Of a DNA stretch of 64,000 nucleotides, positions 29,101-38,365 are shown piece after piece. Position numbers and translations under genes: made by a program. Source of the stretch: Pycnococcus provasolii (Eukaryota > Chlorophyta > Pseudoscourfieldiophyceae > Pseudoscourfieldiales > Pycnococcaceae); the NCBI GenBank assembly GCA_938743325.2, contig OW568888.1, positions 186,001-250,000 on the forward strand, read 5' to 3'. Position 1 is the stretch's first letter; every line of letters starts with the position of its first letter. The notes below the pieces were generated by a model that was not told the origin of the DNA, searched no databases, and saw only the letters and a program-made list of their open reading frames with translations.

Positions 29101-29194
29101 TGTGAAGAAGACGAGGTTGTTGAGCACCAGGTCTCATCGACGCAAACCCAAACCTGTGATTCCAAGTCCATATGGTGCCATAGAGCACACTCAA
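26159..29194 (-). CDS. leishmanolysin-family (M8) zinc metalloprotease, membrane-anchored
   Basis: The protein is 1011 residues long from the first ATG; a second Met at 29137 (MRPGAQQPRL) is equally plausible. A hydrophobic segment (ILVSFFLFLLALLL) near residue 45 serves as signal peptide or anchor. The zinc site is HELMH near residue 338, with the distant third His in GTHWEMNW near 419 and a Met-turn-like EVMTGTRG. That spacing is typical of M8 rather than M11 gametolysins. The pattern of conserved Cys continues to an EGF-like module (CIDGICKCHMGYLGPDC, near 665). Two Pro-rich linkers enclose a further Cys-containing domain, and the C-terminus has a transmembrane helix (CIALFVSSLSAFPLFFVFVW). 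It is likely a surface or secretory protease acting on cell-covering glycoproteins. Confidence 0.87.
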   Translation of the reverse strand: MSVLYGTIWTWNHRFGFASMRPGAQQPRLLHNNAWRRHGGGGILVSFFLFLLALLLDSSVKAWASSSPAAATSHNLDREMLSLTEKMMTNALSVKVDTSELDAFLTKAKQGKFDHHPDDENHDRHRPMHVEQYERLINGMRNAIPDDVHQHVNEPHHKGMDPPQAHARKMQSATNIRLVASYNLSTTTTEKARHIQNVVMPKVLDFIHSLVKVNTPALSRLFLPRLCDVYGSSNASCSSVRDIGTCGVVAKHSAEYFGSYQLCPDQQCTTHEGGRGVPNADMIIYVTAEQSSCGHKTLAYAGHCSLDVTTGRPIAGYVNWCPERVDTGDFEHQLDLGVHELMHAMFFSISLFENFRQLGTNERVNAITDVAEVSGRTPTAIKTTNVVAKAREHFNCSSLMKVLMEDGGGDGTAGTHWEMNWMEGEVMTGTRGLTRASLSKITMALMEDSGWYTPDYTKANFLPFGYQAGCDFMSETDPNYCSNANTAQQPWFCRTKHPMYVAECVNRNMEKGYCRAQNTSSLWGMCRTKIAYSTVEGDCKTGSTSAKHARIGYARGSTSACLPDGFANVKYTGVLLSGMIVKSRNDVNCYATSCTGSPGSYVLNACANGGCATCATGAYLPLSTLNTTTGITYSAGMIGACPSAEMICSHMGCTNCSSTRGWCIDGICKCHMGYLGPDCSDLLTPTPHSPPPVPVPSPPAPAAPADVSPILPSGHNQPATISTPPAPGPPAPSLPPSQPPPQPSLSPPSLPPLPAIRQSTVVECNPNLCHQVCELGAMRNVPIELLLSTQTGNSKSTLGDDGISFSFFHSNLLEYIFETPALLRATAWNFTTIALYAIPHAPTSYLSVQCPEPGCRVHNPGPMRGLSYTNITFPKCGPTTIYFMVCCDESCAGHTSRYSIYFAEERMSCTPPPPPPNSPSPPTTPPALPLQPDALLRPGQSLFFDLPPPPPPPPPPTLPPAPVKSSDMIVIAESTFHDGPFVICIALFVSSLSAFPLFFVFVWALTNPSTV

Positions 29195-29725
29195 CTATAG
29201 GTATGGCGGTGTACAATACACAACAATACACCCTGAGAAGTGACCGTTAAGTTCGACAACAGTCACCAGTACAGGGGGGTAAGGGAGGTGGTTCCAGGTG
29301 ACAGGGTGAGGCGAGGCAAACTCAACCTACAACCTGTCGGGGGGGGGCCTGGTCAACGCAAACGCATACGTCCGTCCGGGGGGGGGAGCTAACCCTAACC
29401 CTAATGCGGCAACCTGGGTCCCTCGACGTCTTGCTTGGGCCCCAACGCATGCGCAGCACGCCCTTCCCTTCCCGCCATCGCTTAAGCCGCCATCAAACAG
29501 TATCACGCTTGTGCTGATCAATAGAAAAGGCAAACGCGGTGGCTGACTGACGAGTGGTTGTGCATTGGAATCCCTCTCTCATTACAGCAACACGTGACCC
29601 TCTTAGATCGAGCTCCCCGTCTGTCCCTTCTCACTACGATGGGCTTGCAACTTGCGGCTCCTTCCTCCTCTCCATGTCCCGCCCGCCCTCCTTCACTGTT
29701 GCCTCCTTGATGGATAGATCGTCGT
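29195..29725. other. intergenic, 531 bp, with the M8 gene promoter
   Basis: It lies between the M8 start and the stop of the next minus-strand gene. It holds G-runs at 29339-29347 and 29379-29386 and the TTAGGG array described separately. I see no gene. Confidence 0.45.
29389..29405 (-). promoter_or_regulatory. TTAGGG array upstream of the M8 protease gene
   Basis: CTAACCCTAACCCTAAT on the plus strand, so TTAGGG on the coding strand of the minus-strand M8 gene, 195 bp upstream of its first ATG. The other neighbour is a 3' end, so the assignment to M8 is unambiguous. Confidence 0.5.
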
Positions 29726-31486
29726 CTAGAGCGACCGCTGCTGCTGCGGCGGCGCGCCTCCACCACCAGGACCCCACGATGCTGGCGGCGGCGGAGGGCC
29801 TCCACCACCAGGACCCCACGATGCTGGCGGCGGCGGAGGGCCTCCTCCGTACGCCCACGGAGGTGGATGGGGAGGAGGAGACGTGCCGGCAGCGGCGGCA
29901 GCAGCAGCCTCTGCCAAAAATGGATTCGTGCTCGCTGACGGTGGAGGATAGTGCGGCTGTTGTTGTTGTTGTTGTTGTTGTGGCGCGCCGGCGCCACCAC
30001 CACCACCACCTCCGCCGCCGCCGCCGCCGTACGGCTGCTGTTGCTGCTGATAGTATGGCGGGGGTGGGTTTCGTGGGTAGTAGTAAGGCTGGTTAGGCTG
30101 CTGCTGTTGTGGTGGTGGTCCCCAAAACGCCGGATCGAGAGCATGTCCCTGACTCGGACCCATCGGCGCATTTGTTGTTGCAGTAAGAGATGATGCCGAT
30201 GCCGCGAATGGATCTGCTGCAGGGACAGGTGGTGGGGGCAATGCCGCCATTGGTGGTGGTAGCACCACGGAGTCGTCCAGAAGCAGAAGGTCAGCCAATG
30301 TCTGGTCGATCGATCCTGTGGTCGCCTTACGCGGGACGGCGCTATCGTCAGAAGAAGGCGATGGCGTTTCCTTCTCCTCCGCTGTCGTCTTGTTCTTGTC
30401 GACGGTTCCCTCCGCATCGTCGATCCTCTTCTTTCTCCCACTTGGACTGACATCATCGTCGTCGTTGCCATCCTCCGCCGTCGCCGTCGTCGACTTTTCT
30501 TCCTCCTTGACAGGCATCGTGGTTGCAGCAGTTGCAGCACCACTATATTCACCGCCACCGCCGCCAACGGGAGTCTCCTTTAGCTCGTTGATTTCGAGCT
30601 GAGCCGCGTAGAGCTTGCTGAGCACACCTCGGAGAAGAGGAACGAGTTTGCTTGCCGAAGCCTTGCAGAGATCGTCGAAGAGCGCCTCCCATGACTCAAG
30701 TTTTGGACCAACCACCTTGTGGCTGATAAATGTTCCAAATCCCTTGGAGGAAACGTGGCTCTGTGACGTGCTTGCATGAATGTTTGCCATGGCGCCGTAC
30801 AGCGAGCTTTTCTTCTTCTTCTGATCCGCTTCCGTGGCTGATTTCTGTGACGACGACGGCGCGAGTCCACGATTCAGCTCCCACTCCTTGACGAGGTACT
30901 TGTGCATGCGTTCGAGTGCGATGAGACGCAGCTGAGGGAGCGCGTCGAACGTCTCTCCCGTGACAAGCAGGTACACGCGGCTGCGCAATTCTTGCAGGAT
31001 GACCCAGTTGGTTGCCGCCGAGGCTGTGGGTGCGAGCTGCGAGGAACCACCACCTCCTGACGTCGCCGCTTCAGGCTGGATCATTCCGCTGCTGTACAGA
31101 CGATCCGTGCAAATGTTGTTGAGTTCGTCGAACAGACGGAAGAGCATTTCCACCTTGCTGTCACGCAAGTTGTGCGGGTATGTCGTCGCGTAGACATTCC
31201 CGATTTCGTCGCGAAGGGTTCGCAGGGGCACCTTGACATCCTCGCGATCTCCCGCCGTCTGAAGTTTTTTCAGTAATGCGTAGAAGTTCGCGCCTGCAAT
31301 CTTGAGGTTGTTGCTTTGTGACGTTTTGTCGTACCCCTGTCCGAGGTACTTGGCAAAGAATTTGCGGCTGTATTCTTCGACGGTGACCGTCTTACCTCCC
31401 GCTCCCCCTGCGGACGTCTGGTGGTGGCTGCTGCTTGTGTGCTGCTGCTGGTGATGATGATTGTGGTGCGAGCTGCTGCTGCTCAT
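29726..31486 (-). CDS. Pro/Gln/Gly-rich protein with a conserved-looking helical N-terminus
   Basis: The protein has 586 residues. A His/Ser/Gln-rich leader (to residue 30) is followed by what looks like a folded helical domain, residues 33-290 (VEEYSRKFFAKYLGQGYDKT; YATTYPHNLRDSKVEMLFRL; LPQLRLIALERMHKYLVKEW; LESWEALFDDLCKASASKLV). The C-terminal 280 residues are low-complexity: an acidic/Lys stretch, then Pro-, Gln-, Tyr- and Gly-rich runs. They end with two copies of GGGPPPPPASWGPGGG (DNA repeat near 29760-29845). Such tails are common in RNA-binding or transcription-associated proteins, but I recognise no domain. There is no targeting signal. Confidence 0.75.
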   Translation of the reverse strand: MSSSSSHHNHHHQQQHTSSSHHQTSAGGAGGKTVTVEEYSRKFFAKYLGQGYDKTSQSNNLKIAGANFYALLKKLQTAGDREDVKVPLRTLRDEIGNVYATTYPHNLRDSKVEMLFRLFDELNNICTDRLYSSGMIQPEAATSGGGGSSQLAPTASAATNWVILQELRSRVYLLVTGETFDALPQLRLIALERMHKYLVKEWELNRGLAPSSSQKSATEADQKKKKSSLYGAMANIHASTSQSHVSSKGFGTFISHKVVGPKLESWEALFDDLCKASASKLVPLLRGVLSKLYAAQLEINELKETPVGGGGGEYSGAATAATTMPVKEEEKSTTATAEDGNDDDDVSPSGRKKRIDDAEGTVDKNKTTAEEKETPSPSSDDSAVPRKATTGSIDQTLADLLLLDDSVVLPPPMAALPPPPVPAADPFAASASSLTATTNAPMGPSQGHALDPAFWGPPPQQQQPNQPYYYPRNPPPPYYQQQQQPYGGGGGGGGGGGGAGAPQQQQQQQQPHYPPPSASTNPFLAEAAAAAAAGTSPPPHPPPWAYGGGPPPPPASWGPGGGGPPPPPASWGPGGGGAPPQQQRSL

Positions 31487-32214
31487 GATGAAGACGATGC
31501 CTGATTTGGATGATCAATGAAATGAAGAAATGCTGTCCGTCTATGATGATTGATTGAGCCTGCTGATTATTCTTATTCACGAGCAGTACAAAAGTACAAA
31601 GACAACGGAGAAGCTAGCAAACGTAGTAGAGACACACACAGACGTGGATACAAAGATAATAGAGTGCGAGACGACAAACGACGGACGTTGGTTGCCACGA
31701 CTAACCAGCAGAACCTGAGCAGTGAGCAGTGGAAACCAAAACGGGCAGTCACACTTAAAGAGGCAGTGTCGTCACAGACACGTGCTTGTCCAAAAGGGGG
31801 GAAAAGAGAGAGAGAAGGGGAGATCCCTGAGGGAGATGGGAAGTCGCGAACTTTCTTTCCTCCCCCCCCCGGGGCAGTTTTCCGGGGACTTGTCGAACTA
31901 TACTGGCAGACTACTTCCTAAGGGTAGTAGGGGCGTGACACCGCGTTGGTACCCCATCCCGTGCAATGAGTGTATCCCCGAATCCCCGATCAAATTTGTG
32001 TTTTTAGGGGTTCCCCCCGAGTAGTCTCGAACCAACATGGCGTCGCTGAAGGCCATGACGTGCGACATGCAGGGATGATGGCATGCACGGTTGGCTCCAG
32101 GTGGGGGACGACCATGTTTTATAAAACTTGAAGGAGTCAACTCCACTCCGTTACTGTGGAAGGAACGAGCAAGCTTACGGTGCGGTAGACTTTTTGTTTG
32201 CTTGCTTGCTTCAC
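31487..32214. other. intergenic, 728 bp
   Basis: It separates two minus-strand genes. It holds short purine/pyrimidine tracts (31790-31810) and a C-run at 31862-31870. I see no coding frame, RNA or strong hairpin. Confidence 0.4.
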
Positions 32215-33141
32215 TCACAGCACATCCGCGTCGAGAATTTTAAACCCCTCGAACATCGTGCGCACCTGGTCGCCGGTGTCGTCAAACAGACCGGCAGAGC
32301 CCTTGATGAATAGCGCGTACAGCCGACCGCTATCTACTGTCATCGACACCAAGTAACGGCCGTATATGGAGTCGACGTCGTAGTCGTAGATGGTGCGACC
32401 CTTATCGTCTTCGCGCTTGACAAAGTCCTGGTTGTCCGCCGACTCAATCGCATCCTGAAGCGTGTAGTCGCTGCTCGCCAGTCCAGACAGTGTCTTCGTC
32501 GGGTCCGTGAACGAGAATGTCTTATTCGACTCACCCTCGCGCAGGAACGTCACGACGTAGATGCGGTTGCCCTTGTCGCGCGGGTCCACCATAAGCGTGT
32601 CTACACCGCTGTATCCCTTCTGCTGCTTCGTGATGGTCTCCGCCTTCCATCCCTTCGGAGCCAAAAAGGAGTACCTTGGAACGAGGTTCCCATCAACCGC
32701 TCCGCCTCCGTAACCTCCGTAGCTCGCGGGCGGCGTCGCGAAACCGTTCACCGTCTGAAATTCGTCCACCGACGCACGCGGTCTTCCGGGCTCCACGAAC
32801 GGCAGCGCAGGTTGCGCAGCTGGACCACCACCCTCCTCGTCATCCGCCCACGCCAGCGGAGGCACCACGAGTCCTCCCGGCATCACCACAGCGCTCGCAC
32901 CGAACGCGGCAGCGCCAAGGCCAAGCACCGAACGACGCGACAGAGGAACACCCGCACCACCACCATCATTGAGCGATGCCGGCAACTTGTGTGAACTCTC
33001 ACCGCTGTTTTGAGTGGACGCATCAGAGTGGACAGAGGACGCTCGAGTGGACGGTGCACACCTCGCGCACCGTCCACTGGATCGGACGGCACCGCGCGGA
33101 GATCGCCCGGCGGAACGCAACGGTGTGCTGCACGTGGACAT
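32215..33141 (-). CDS. thylakoid-lumen PsbP-domain protein
   Basis: I chose the Met at 33139-33141 (MSTCSTPLRSAGRSPRG), which gives a Ser/Arg-rich plastid transit peptide; an upstream in-frame ATG at 33276 adds sequence unlike one. The protein has 308 residues. A twin-arginine lumen signal, RRSVLGLGAAAFGASAVV, ends in a PPLAWA cleavage-type site. The PsbP fold follows (YSFLAPKGWKAETITKQQKG, YSGVDTLMVDPRDKGNRIYV, YGRYLVSMTVDSGRLYALFI, ending MFEGFKILDADVL). PsbP-domain proteins work in the lumen, in photosystem II oxygen evolution or in PSI/NDH assembly. The Tat-type signal and divergence from PsbP proper point to a PPD-type assembly or auxiliary factor. Confidence 0.88.
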   Translation of the reverse strand: MSTCSTPLRSAGRSPRGAVRSSGRCARCAPSTRASSVHSDASTQNSGESSHKLPASLNDGGGAGVPLSRRSVLGLGAAAFGASAVVMPGGLVVPPLAWADDEEGGGPAAQPALPFVEPGRPRASVDEFQTVNGFATPPASYGGYGGGAVDGNLVPRYSFLAPKGWKAETITKQQKGYSGVDTLMVDPRDKGNRIYVVTFLREGESNKTFSFTDPTKTLSGLASSDYTLQDAIESADNQDFVKREDDKGRTIYDYDVDSIYGRYLVSMTVDSGRLYALFIKGSAGLFDDTGDQVRTMFEGFKILDADVL

Positions 33142-33407
33142 TATTATTATTGCAAGGGGAGGGGAGGGGAGTTTTGTGGTGGATATGTGTAGTGGTTTGC
33201 GGATGGAGCGTCGGGGCCGAAAAACAAATCTTATCCCCGATTTTAAAGGGGAAACCCGAATCCAATATTGCTGCATGGACTACAGAAATGGACTACTAAC
33301 TTGATAGTCTACTGTAAGCGTGAGTATGTAACAATGCAAGGTTGGTAAGGTTATGTAACAAACACAGGAATGTGCAAAGCTTTATTTTGAAAAAGAAACC
33401 TCGCTCA

Positions 33408-36383
33408 TCAGACGTTCAAGCAGAGCTCGCGCACGGCGTCGCCCTTCCTCAACTTCATCAGCGCCGTTCCCTTGCCGGTGCGGCTCTGACGCGCTACCGT
33501 GCCCATCTTCACGCACGCAACGGCGCCAAATCTCGTACTCACCAGAACGCTCTTGCTCGAGGGAGGCACGTACGTGATGTCAACCACCTCGTCGCGATCC
33601 ACGCGCGGACTGAAAAATTGCAAGCCAACCCCGCCCCGATTCTTGAGGCGGAAGTGAGATGCAGGCGTCAGGCGCGCGAATCCCTCGCGCGTTACCATAA
33701 GAAGGTTGGGCTCCTTTTTCGCCGCCGTGGACGACGCGCTCTTCTCGTCTCCCTCTCCCGTAGTGGGGATGGATCCGGATGGAAAGGCGGCGCCGCCTAC
33801 AATCACCACGTCGTTCTCGTCGATGCCGTTCAAACCCTTGAGCTTCATGGCAGTGATTCCTCTCGCACCTCTGCCCATGTTACGCACCTTCGATAGCGAA
33901 AACGCTGTGACGTAACCGGCATTCGTCGCCACCACGAGGTCACTGGATGGGTCACAAACGCCGGCCCAGACAACCTCGTCGCCGTCACCGAGCGTGATGG
34001 CGTTGACACCGGTGGTCGGCGATCTTTTCGAGATCACGTCAGCGACGTCCATCTTCTTCACCTGCCCATTTCGTGTCACGAAAATAACAGACGGCTCAAC
34101 ATACTCTTCCTTGGTATCATCCAGGAGAGGTGGTGACAGCACGCTCCATGCCGTCACGCGCTCACCAATGCCAATATCAACCAAGCCGCTGAGAGGCATT
34201 CCGCTTGCATTGGAAGTACGCTGAACAGCAGGGATTTTGAAAGCCTCAACAGCGAACACGGTTCCCGTCTCCGTGAAGAATAGCACGACGTCGTTCGACG
34301 AACAGCGGAGCACGCGGAGAAATCGGTCATCACCCGCATTGACGCCGTCGTCGGCAGCCGCCCGCGCGGCAGCCTTGCCTCCACCAATGCCCACGGTTCC
34401 TCTTCGATTCTCGGTGACCTCCGAGGCTGTATACCGCTTCGCGTAAAGGCGATCATTCAGCTCGAGCACAACCTCCGTACCGCGGCTCGCGATGGGATCG
34501 ATGCGTTGCAATCCCATCGCCGTTCCGCTTGCGGCAGAATTTGCTCGTTTTCTTGTGCCATTCGAGGCGACGGACACTTCGGGCTCCACAAGTTTCGTGC
34601 GGCGTGGTGCCTCGAATCGCTTCGACAGCTCGGCGAGTTCGTCGTCAATCGCCGCGACAACGTTCGCGTCGCTGGAGAGCAGCAATTCAAGCCGTTCGGA
34701 CTCCTCGCGAAGGCCCCTCAGTTCCTTTTCGAGCTTGTCTGCTTCGTTTTGTGTGAAGCGCGAGATGCGCATGTCCGCCACCTGGTTCGCCTGAACAACA
34801 GTCAAGTTCCACGGTGCACCCGCAAGTGTCTCGCGAAGGTCTCGCCGCGTTTTGGACGCACGCACCGCCGCAATCGTCTCCTCAGGCTGGTCAAGAGCAA
34901 TTTCCTCACCCTCGAGCTTGTGCACCTTATCGCGCACGAGAGCGAGGCGCGTCTCCGTGCGACCTCTCACACAACGCATGCGGAACTCGACAAACTCTGC
35001 GAGCAGCTCGCGCAGCGACAGGAGACAAGGACGCATGCCCACGAGAGCGCGCATCTCCACACTGAATCTCTCCTCGAGGCGCGTGTACTTGAACAAGCTC
35101 GCGACAATGGCGTCAGGCGACTTGACGGTGCGCTTCAGTTGAACGACCAGGCGCACGCCCGCGGAAGACGACTCGTCGCGTACCATCGATATGTGTCCAA
35201 ATGCCGCGGATGGCATTTTTTCCTTGTCGCACAGGCTCTGGATCTCCTTCGCCAGCGCGGCGGTGCCACCTCCCTGGTACGGCAGCTCCGTGACGACGAC
35301 ACTAGCTGGCTCGCGCTTTCCGTTGATGGTGGATGCCTCCTCGTAATGGACGACACCTCGTACTGTAAGCGTTCCCGACCCCTTCGTGTAAATCGAGCGC
35401 AGGCTTTCGGTGCTTTCGAGCAGGTGACCACCGGTGGGAAAATCGGGCGCGACGATGGCATCGCACAGCGCCTCGTCGGAAACACCGTCTGGGTTGGACA
35501 GGTACAGCCGCGTCGCACGCACGACGTCCGCAAGGCTGTGTGGGGGCAACTGCGTGCGATATCCCACGGCAATGCCGCTGGTTCCGTTGAGCAGGAGATT
35601 CGGCAAGCTCGCTGCGAGAACCTCGGGCTCGTATCCCGTATCGTCGAACGTCTGCGCGTACGGGGTGGCGCCCTTGTCTTGGTCAACATCGCGGAGTAGC
35701 GCGTGAGCTGCCAGCGGCGTTAGCCGGCACTCCGTGTACCTCATCGCTGCCGCCGGGTCGCCGTCAATCGACCCAAAGTTTCCGTGTCCGTCGACGAGCG
35801 TTCCGCTCATTTTGAAGTCCTGCGCCATACGAACGAGTGCCTCGTACACGGCGCTATCTCCGTGCGGATGGTACTTACCGAGCACTTCGCCCACGACGCG
35901 CGCACACTTGCGGTGCGGTTTTTCTGCGACGAGCCCCATGGCGTGCATGGCGTACAGGATGCGTCTTTGCACGGGCTTAAGTCCGTCTCTTGCGTCGGGC
36001 AGAGCGCGTCCCGCGATGACGCTCATGCTGTAGTTGATGAATGACGTTTTGAGTTCGTGCGCCATGTCCACGTCAAGCACGCGCGCTCCCGCCCCTGAGT
36101 CTGCTGGTGGCGGCCCCTGAGCCATTCCGCCGCCGTTGCCGTTAGCTGTTGTCGCAGCGTCTGCCAGAGAACCCGCAGAGTCACTGGAGGATGACTGGGA
36201 TGCACCAACAACGTTTCTTCTCGCTGCATGAATAAAAGAGGGGGGGGCGACAGGCGCGGGTGCCCTCTGCGCCAACACGTTTCTTCTGACCTTTAAGGAT
36301 ATCGATGCGTTGGAGCACGCGAACGAGTACACACGGCCATTGATATGAGCGTGCATGGGAATACAACAGGGGGGGAAGGACAT
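33408..36383 (-). CDS. GYRA: DNA gyrase subunit A, organellar
   Basis: I start at the Met at 36381-36383 ([16 protein letters not shown]). The open frame runs further up through the TTAGGG array, where it would encode a Gly-Leu repeat that is almost certainly untranslated. The protein has 991 residues. The breakage-reunion domain starts with [20 protein letters not shown] and [13 protein letters not shown]. The active-site Tyr is in [10 protein letters not shown] (about residue 216 from this start). The C-terminal beta-pinwheel includes [12 protein letters not shown], which resembles a GyrA box interrupted by four residues. Plants and algae send GyrA to plastids and mitochondria; the Ser/Arg-rich, acid-poor leader fits this. 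It works with GyrB, not seen here, to supercoil organelle DNA. Confidence 0.92.
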   Translation of the reverse strand: MSFPPCCIPMHAHINGRVYSFACSNASISLKVRRNVLAQRAPAPVAPPSFIHAARRNVVGASQSSSSDSAGSLADAATTANGNGGGMAQGPPPADSGAGARVLDVDMAHELKTSFINYSMSVIAGRALPDARDGLKPVQRRILYAMHAMGLVAEKPHRKCARVVGEVLGKYHPHGDSAVYEALVRMAQDFKMSGTLVDGHGNFGSIDGDPAAAMRYTECRLTPLAAHALLRDVDQDKGATPYAQTFDDTGYEPEVLAASLPNLLLNGTSGIAVGYRTQLPPHSLADVVRATRLYLSNPDGVSDEALCDAIVAPDFPTGGHLLESTESLRSIYTKGSGTLTVRGVVHYEEASTINGKREPASVVVTELPYQGGGTAALAKEIQSLCDKEKMPSAAFGHISMVRDESSSAGVRLVVQLKRTVKSPDAIVASLFKYTRLEERFSVEMRALVGMRPCLLSLRELLAEFVEFRMRCVRGRTETRLALVRDKVHKLEGEEIALDQPEETIAAVRASKTRRDLRETLAGAPWNLTVVQANQVADMRISRFTQNEADKLEKELRGLREESERLELLLSSDANVVAAIDDELAELSKRFEAPRRTKLVEPEVSVASNGTRKRANSAASGTAMGLQRIDPIASRGTEVVLELNDRLYAKRYTASEVTENRRGTVGIGGGKAAARAAADDGVNAGDDRFLRVLRCSSNDVVLFFTETGTVFAVEAFKIPAVQRTSNASGMPLSGLVDIGIGERVTAWSVLSPPLLDDTKEEYVEPSVIFVTRNGQVKKMDVADVISKRSPTTGVNAITLGDGDEVVWAGVCDPSSDLVVATNAGYVTAFSLSKVRNMGRGARGITAMKLKGLNGIDENDVVIVGGAAFPSGSIPTTGEGDEKSASSTAAKKEPNLLMVTREGFARLTPASHFRLKNRGGVGLQFFSPRVDRDEVVDITYVPPSSKSVLVSTRFGAVACVKMGTVARQSRTGKGTALMKLRKGDAVRELCLNV

Positions 36384-36442
36384 GATTGGAGGGAGGGAGA
36401 GGCGGCGGATGAACCGGCGGCAGGGGCTATCCAAGAACCCTA

Positions 36443-36504
36443 CTAGCCCTAACCCTAGCCCTAATCCTAACCCTAACCCTAACCCTAACCCTAATCCTAA
36501 CCCT
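36443..36504 (-). promoter_or_regulatory. TTAGGG array upstream of gyrA
   Basis: About ten CCCTAA units with a few variants (CCCTAG, TCCTAA) on the plus strand, reading TTAGGG on the gyrA coding strand. They end 60 bp upstream of the chosen ATG. The other neighbour is the 3' end of the spliced gene at 37072. Confidence 0.55.
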
Positions 36505-37071
36505 CCCGCATCCAATCATCTCTCGCTGCCTTGGCGCTGCCAAAAAATGGTCCTGGCTGCCTGGTCATGGGCAGCAGGGTCAGGGAGGCAAAATCAGGCA
36601 AGTAAAGGTATAAGAGCCGCCTTATTGTAGCTGGCAGCCTGGTTGTCAAGTCGGGATACATCTTAGAGTGATAGACTATGTCAAGCAGGAGAAGGCCGTG
36701 TTCTCCAGAGCAAACCCCTCCTTTGAATCGAAGAAAACTCACTCCCGTTCAATGCTGGTACCCCACGATTCGACGAGGTTTCGATGCTCGTCGCATCGTG
36801 GGGTACCAGCGAAGGCAGCGATCCTCCTGGACTGAGGGGAAAGGCTGTCCTCGAAGGTTCGCATAACGAAGGCCACCTCGAGAGGCAACGCGAGCTCGAC
36901 CCCCTAGGACCGCACAGGTCGACAATACCATGTCGACACAAAGCGTTCTGCGTGATTGCGCGATTAGGGATATTCGGGCGGGACATACCCTTGAATGAAT
37001 GGTTGAGATTACGATTGGGAAGCCGCCGGTGGCCTTGAAGAAAGAGCTTTTGCCGCCTGCGCCTTATTATG
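36505..37071. other. intergenic, 567 bp, with a strong palindrome
   Basis: It lies between gyrA and the 3' end of the next minus-strand gene. Apart from the palindrome listed below I see no RNA and no coding frame of convincing composition. Confidence 0.4.
36754..36810. repeat. 24-bp inverted repeat with 9-bp loop
   Basis: The left arm 36754-36777 (GCTGGTACCCCACGAT plus TCGACGAG) pairs with the right arm 36787-36810 (CTCGTCG plus CATCGTGGGGTACCAGC) with one mismatch, around the loop GTTTCGATG. The arms are well outside any gene. It could be a cruciform, a transcript hairpin or the relic of a palindromic element. Confidence 0.75.
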
Positions 37072-38021
37072 CTAAAACTGCTGCATCGCGAGCGCCATCC
37101 AGGTGAGAGCATACTCGTACTGCGCCTCGACGCCACCGCAGATGCCGTTGCGGAGGAGCGTCAGGTACTTGGATCGATCCCCCGCAACCGGCTCGTACGG
37201 GAAACCGCTCCACGTGCTCAAAACGCGTCTCCCTCGACCTCCCGGACCTGGGCCAAACTTGCGGTTGAACGCGTCGAGCTGCAACACGGGCAGGTGGCTC
37301 GGGTCCTGCACACCGCCCTCTCCGGCATCATCGCGGGACGCGTCCACGCAACCGCCGCTGCTCCCGGCAAAGGCAGCGCCCCCACCTTCCAGGCATACAT
37401 ACCAGCGACTGCGACAACGTCCGCCACCCAGACGAGCCCAAAGCTCTTCACGAAGAAGGGGATGCCCACGTTGATAAGGGGTATGAGGAGAAAGAGGATG
37501 GTGAGCGCCTCCTTCTCGCCCGGCGAGCAGTCCCGCGCCCTCATGCCGGGCACCGCCAGCCACGTGCTCCACATGCCCAGAAAGCGTGCGACGTTTGGCT
37601 CGTCGCTAGGAAAGATGACGTTAAAGGCGAGGAGCCCTCCGACGGCGACGTACAGATACGACTGGTAGACGAAGAGGTCGTTGAGGGGGGTTCCTGGTGC
37701 CGCCACACGCTTGCCCGTCCGGCCAAAAGTGTCGCCGTCGACGAATCGGGTCAGGGTTTGTTGTTCCAACGAGCGCGGTGCGGTCGTCGCGGCGATATAA
37801 TTCGCTTGGCGCGAGACGTCGCGCGAGAGGTAATCCGCCGCAAGCATCTCCTCCTCTTCGGCTTGCGTCTGCGCCTGCCTCTCTTCCGCAGCCGCGCAAG
37901 GCGGCCGTCCGTGATCGACGCGTCCTGCGCGTCGCGCAGGACCCAGCCCGCAGGCCGCCGGCGCTCGTACGCACGCGCGCGTCGCACCACCACCACGACT
38001 CAGCATGCCACCACGCCACAT
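37072..38021 (-). CDS. two-exon multi-pass membrane protein, probably plastid
   Basis: Exon 1 is 38021-37386 and exon 2 is 37305-37072, joined across an 80-nt intron (37385-37306) that starts GTGGGGGC and ends GTGTGCAG. Splicing keeps phase 0 and gives ...MYAWK followed by DPSHLPVLQLDAFNRKFG, ending ALTWMALAMQQF (289 residues). Without splicing the frame turns into Arg/Pro/Cys-rich nonsense. The Arg/Ala-rich, Gly-rich N-terminus suggests a plastid transit peptide. Membrane segments are LYVAVGGLLAFNVIF, ALTILFLLIPLINVGIPFFV and VWVADVVAVAGMYAW. I do not recognise the family. It is divergent from psbR, with 344 bp between starts, so the two may share light-responsive control. Confidence 0.72.
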
Positions 38022-38365
38022 TCCAAATTTGTTCTATTCGGCGAATGGGTTGACCGCGTTCGGTTCACCGGGTTCATAAACAATGAAAGATTGATGTTAG
38101 GTGCTGGGAGATGTGCATAAACTTTATCTTTTGGAATTCTATCTTTTGAAATATTTTGAGGGTATCTTATCATTGCACGTGGCCCCCCTGAGTGCCCCGG
38201 GCCACGTGTCGGCAATTAAACTTCCCCATCGGGAGGTGGACTCATTCCCCGCTTGCCCCGGGGGCATGCGGGGAATGAGCACGTGCCGGCGCCGCATGAG
38301 CACCGGTGAGGAGGCCCGCCCCCGCAGGGCGCCCCATACCAACCGCATTCGCGAATCGGATCGCC
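38022..38365. other. shared upstream region of psbR and the spliced membrane-protein gene
   Basis: 344 bp with a GC-rich, partly palindromic segment at 38180-38290 (repeated GGGGAATGAG/CTCATTCCCC and CCCCGGG elements). I see no gene. Confidence 0.4.

Noticed and set aside
29518-30567. 349-codon Arg/His-rich frame on the minus strand
   Set aside because: It overlaps in another frame the low-complexity tail of the 29726-31486 gene, and its composition is what the Pro/Gln codons give when shifted.
34506-35699. 397-codon open frame antisense to gyrA
   Set aside because: The GC-rich third positions of gyrA leave the antisense frame open; the product has no recognisable feature.
36384-36515. Gly-Leu-repeat N-terminus for gyrase A
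   Set aside because: It is only the TTAGGG array read as codons. The ATG at 36383 follows it and gives a plausible leader.
36681-37136. 151-codon minus-strand open frame upstream of gyrA
   Set aside because: It is Arg/Ser-rich without features, runs through the palindrome and overlaps the real 3' exon of the 37072 gene.
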